64,000 bases of DNA, from contig JBBMOA010000001.1 of NCBI GenBank assembly GCA_037954235.1, positions 29,723,074-29,787,073 of the forward strand, given 5' to 3'. The notes under the pieces are model-generated. The model was given only the letters and a program-made list of their open reading frames with translations, had not been told where the DNA came from and ran no database searches. The DNA comes from Aulostomus chinensis. Taxonomy: Eukaryota > Chordata > Actinopteri > Syngnathiformes > Aulostomidae. Of this stretch, positions 63,301 to 64,000 are shown in pieces. Both the position numbers and the translations under genes were made by a program. How positions within the stretch are numbered: the first letter of the stretch is position 1; the number at the start of each line of letters is the position of its first letter.

Positions 63301-64000
63301 TTTTGAGTTTAATAGCAATTCTTACGACATCACTGTCGCATTATTTGGAGGTTCGTAGCAACTCTTAGTACATGACTGTCAGCAATACTTTGAGGTTTTT
63401 CGAAACGTTCACTACATTACAGTTAGCATCATTTTGAGTTCATTACAATTCTTACTACGTCACTGTCGCATCATTTTGAGTTCATTAGCAATTCTTACGA
63501 CATCACTGTCGCATCATGTTGAGATCATTCCCGATTCTTCTGACATCACTCTCGCATTGTTTTAAGTTTCGTAGCAACTCTTACGACATCACTGTCAGCA
63601 TCATTTTGAGGTTATTCGAAACTTTCACTCCATTACATTTAGCATCATTTTGAGTTCATTAGCAATTCTTACTACATCACTGTCGCATCATTTTTAGATC
63701 ATTAGCAATTCTTCTGACATCACTGTCGCATTATTTTGAGGTTCGGAGCAACTCTTACTACATTACTGTCAGCATCACTTTGAATTTATTAGCAACTATC
63801 ACTACATTACTGTTAGCATCATTTTTAATTCATTAGCAATTCTTACGACATCACTGTCCCATTAGTTTGAGATTATTAACAATTCTTTTGATATCACTGT
63901 CGCATTATTTTGAGGTTCGAAGCAACTCTTACTACTTTACTGTTGCATTATTTTAAGGTTCGTAACAACCCTTACTACATGACTCTCAGAATCACTTTGA

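Larger units (their letters stand above)
32686..64000 (+). repeat. Right 43-bp satellite array
   Basis: Uninterrupted tandem array of 43-44 bp monomers, about 720 by length, open at the right edge of the window. The consensus is GAGGTTCGTAGCAACTCT, then TACTACATTACTGTCGCAT and TATTTT, which is the diverged reverse complement of the left array. Subtypes include GAGGTTATTCGAAAC with CACTCCATTACTGTTAG, GAGTTCATTAGCAATTCTTA, GAGATCATTAGCAATTCTTC, AATATTTTGAGGTTCG with AACTTTTACTACA, TTTTAAGGTTCG, and a shorter CATCACTGAGTTGATTAGC form. They recur in a fixed cyclic order of about four to six monomers, nested in larger blocks. No gene or unique insertion was found. Plus-strand frames of 63-87 codons are repeat read-through, as 43 is not a multiple of 3. 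Confidence 0.97.

Noticed and set aside
32686..64000. CENP-B box in the monomer
   Set aside because: TTCGTAGCAAC fits the first half of the box (TTCGnnnnAnn), but the essential CGGG is replaced by TCTT. No centromere assignment can rest on it.
32686..64000. Pol III B-box / tRNA-derived origin (GTTCGAAAC in some monomers)
   Set aside because: Only the central GTTCGA matches GGTTCGANTCC. The flanks differ, there is no A-box at the right distance, and other subtypes lack the word.
1..64000. Telomeric or subtelomeric location
   Set aside because: No TTAGGG or CCCTAA runs were seen anywhere; satellite alone does not give chromosomal position.

Overview
This is eukaryotic, probably teleost, genomic DNA and is almost entirely satellite. 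Two very large tandem arrays of a 43-44 bp monomer occupy 1..29250 and 32686..64000, and both run off the window edges. They flank a 3.4 kb non-satellite island at 29251..32685. There is no prokaryotic gene organisation, rRNA, tRNA or CRISPR array. The teleost assignment is an inference from the very short (90-95 bp) introns of a hAT/ZBED-like gene remnant, the intronic 65-bp minisatellite and the compact CpG-rich promoter. I cannot name the species.

The two arrays lie in opposite orientations. The left monomer has AAAATGATGCTACAGTGATG followed by GAGAGTTGCTACGAACCTC. The right monomer is its reverse complement in diverged form, GAGGTTCGTAGCAACTCT then TACTACATTACTGTCGCAT. The locus is therefore an inverted pair of arms of at least 29 kb and 31 kb around a 3.4 kb spacer. 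Each arm has its own monomer subtypes and its own nested higher-order repeats: block offsets of about 0.9, 1.43, 2.86, 4.7 and 5.2-5.5 kb on the left, and 1.26, 1.47, 1.65, 1.73, 2.35 and 2.6 kb on the right. Several blocks are nearly identical to their copy, so amplification is recent and local.

The island, left to right, holds four things. (1) A broken minus-strand hAT transposase/ZBED-like gene at 29251..29867, with a BED-finger exon, a hAT exon and a third exon cut off by the left array. (2) A CpG-rich promoter-like block at about 30160..30740 with CCAAT, ETS, CRE, YY1-like and CTCF-like matches. (3) A well-formed 108-bp plus-strand internal exon at 31004..31111 from a gene I do not recognise. 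(4) About 24 copies of a 65-bp minisatellite at 31131..32685, whose unit resembles a 3' splice-site region.

The long open frames inside the arrays and the minisatellite are read-through of repeats (43 and 65 are not multiples of 3) and are not annotated as genes. Transcription leaving the central CpG island in either direction would copy the same monomer strand from both arms. A transcript crossing the whole island would carry complementary arms.
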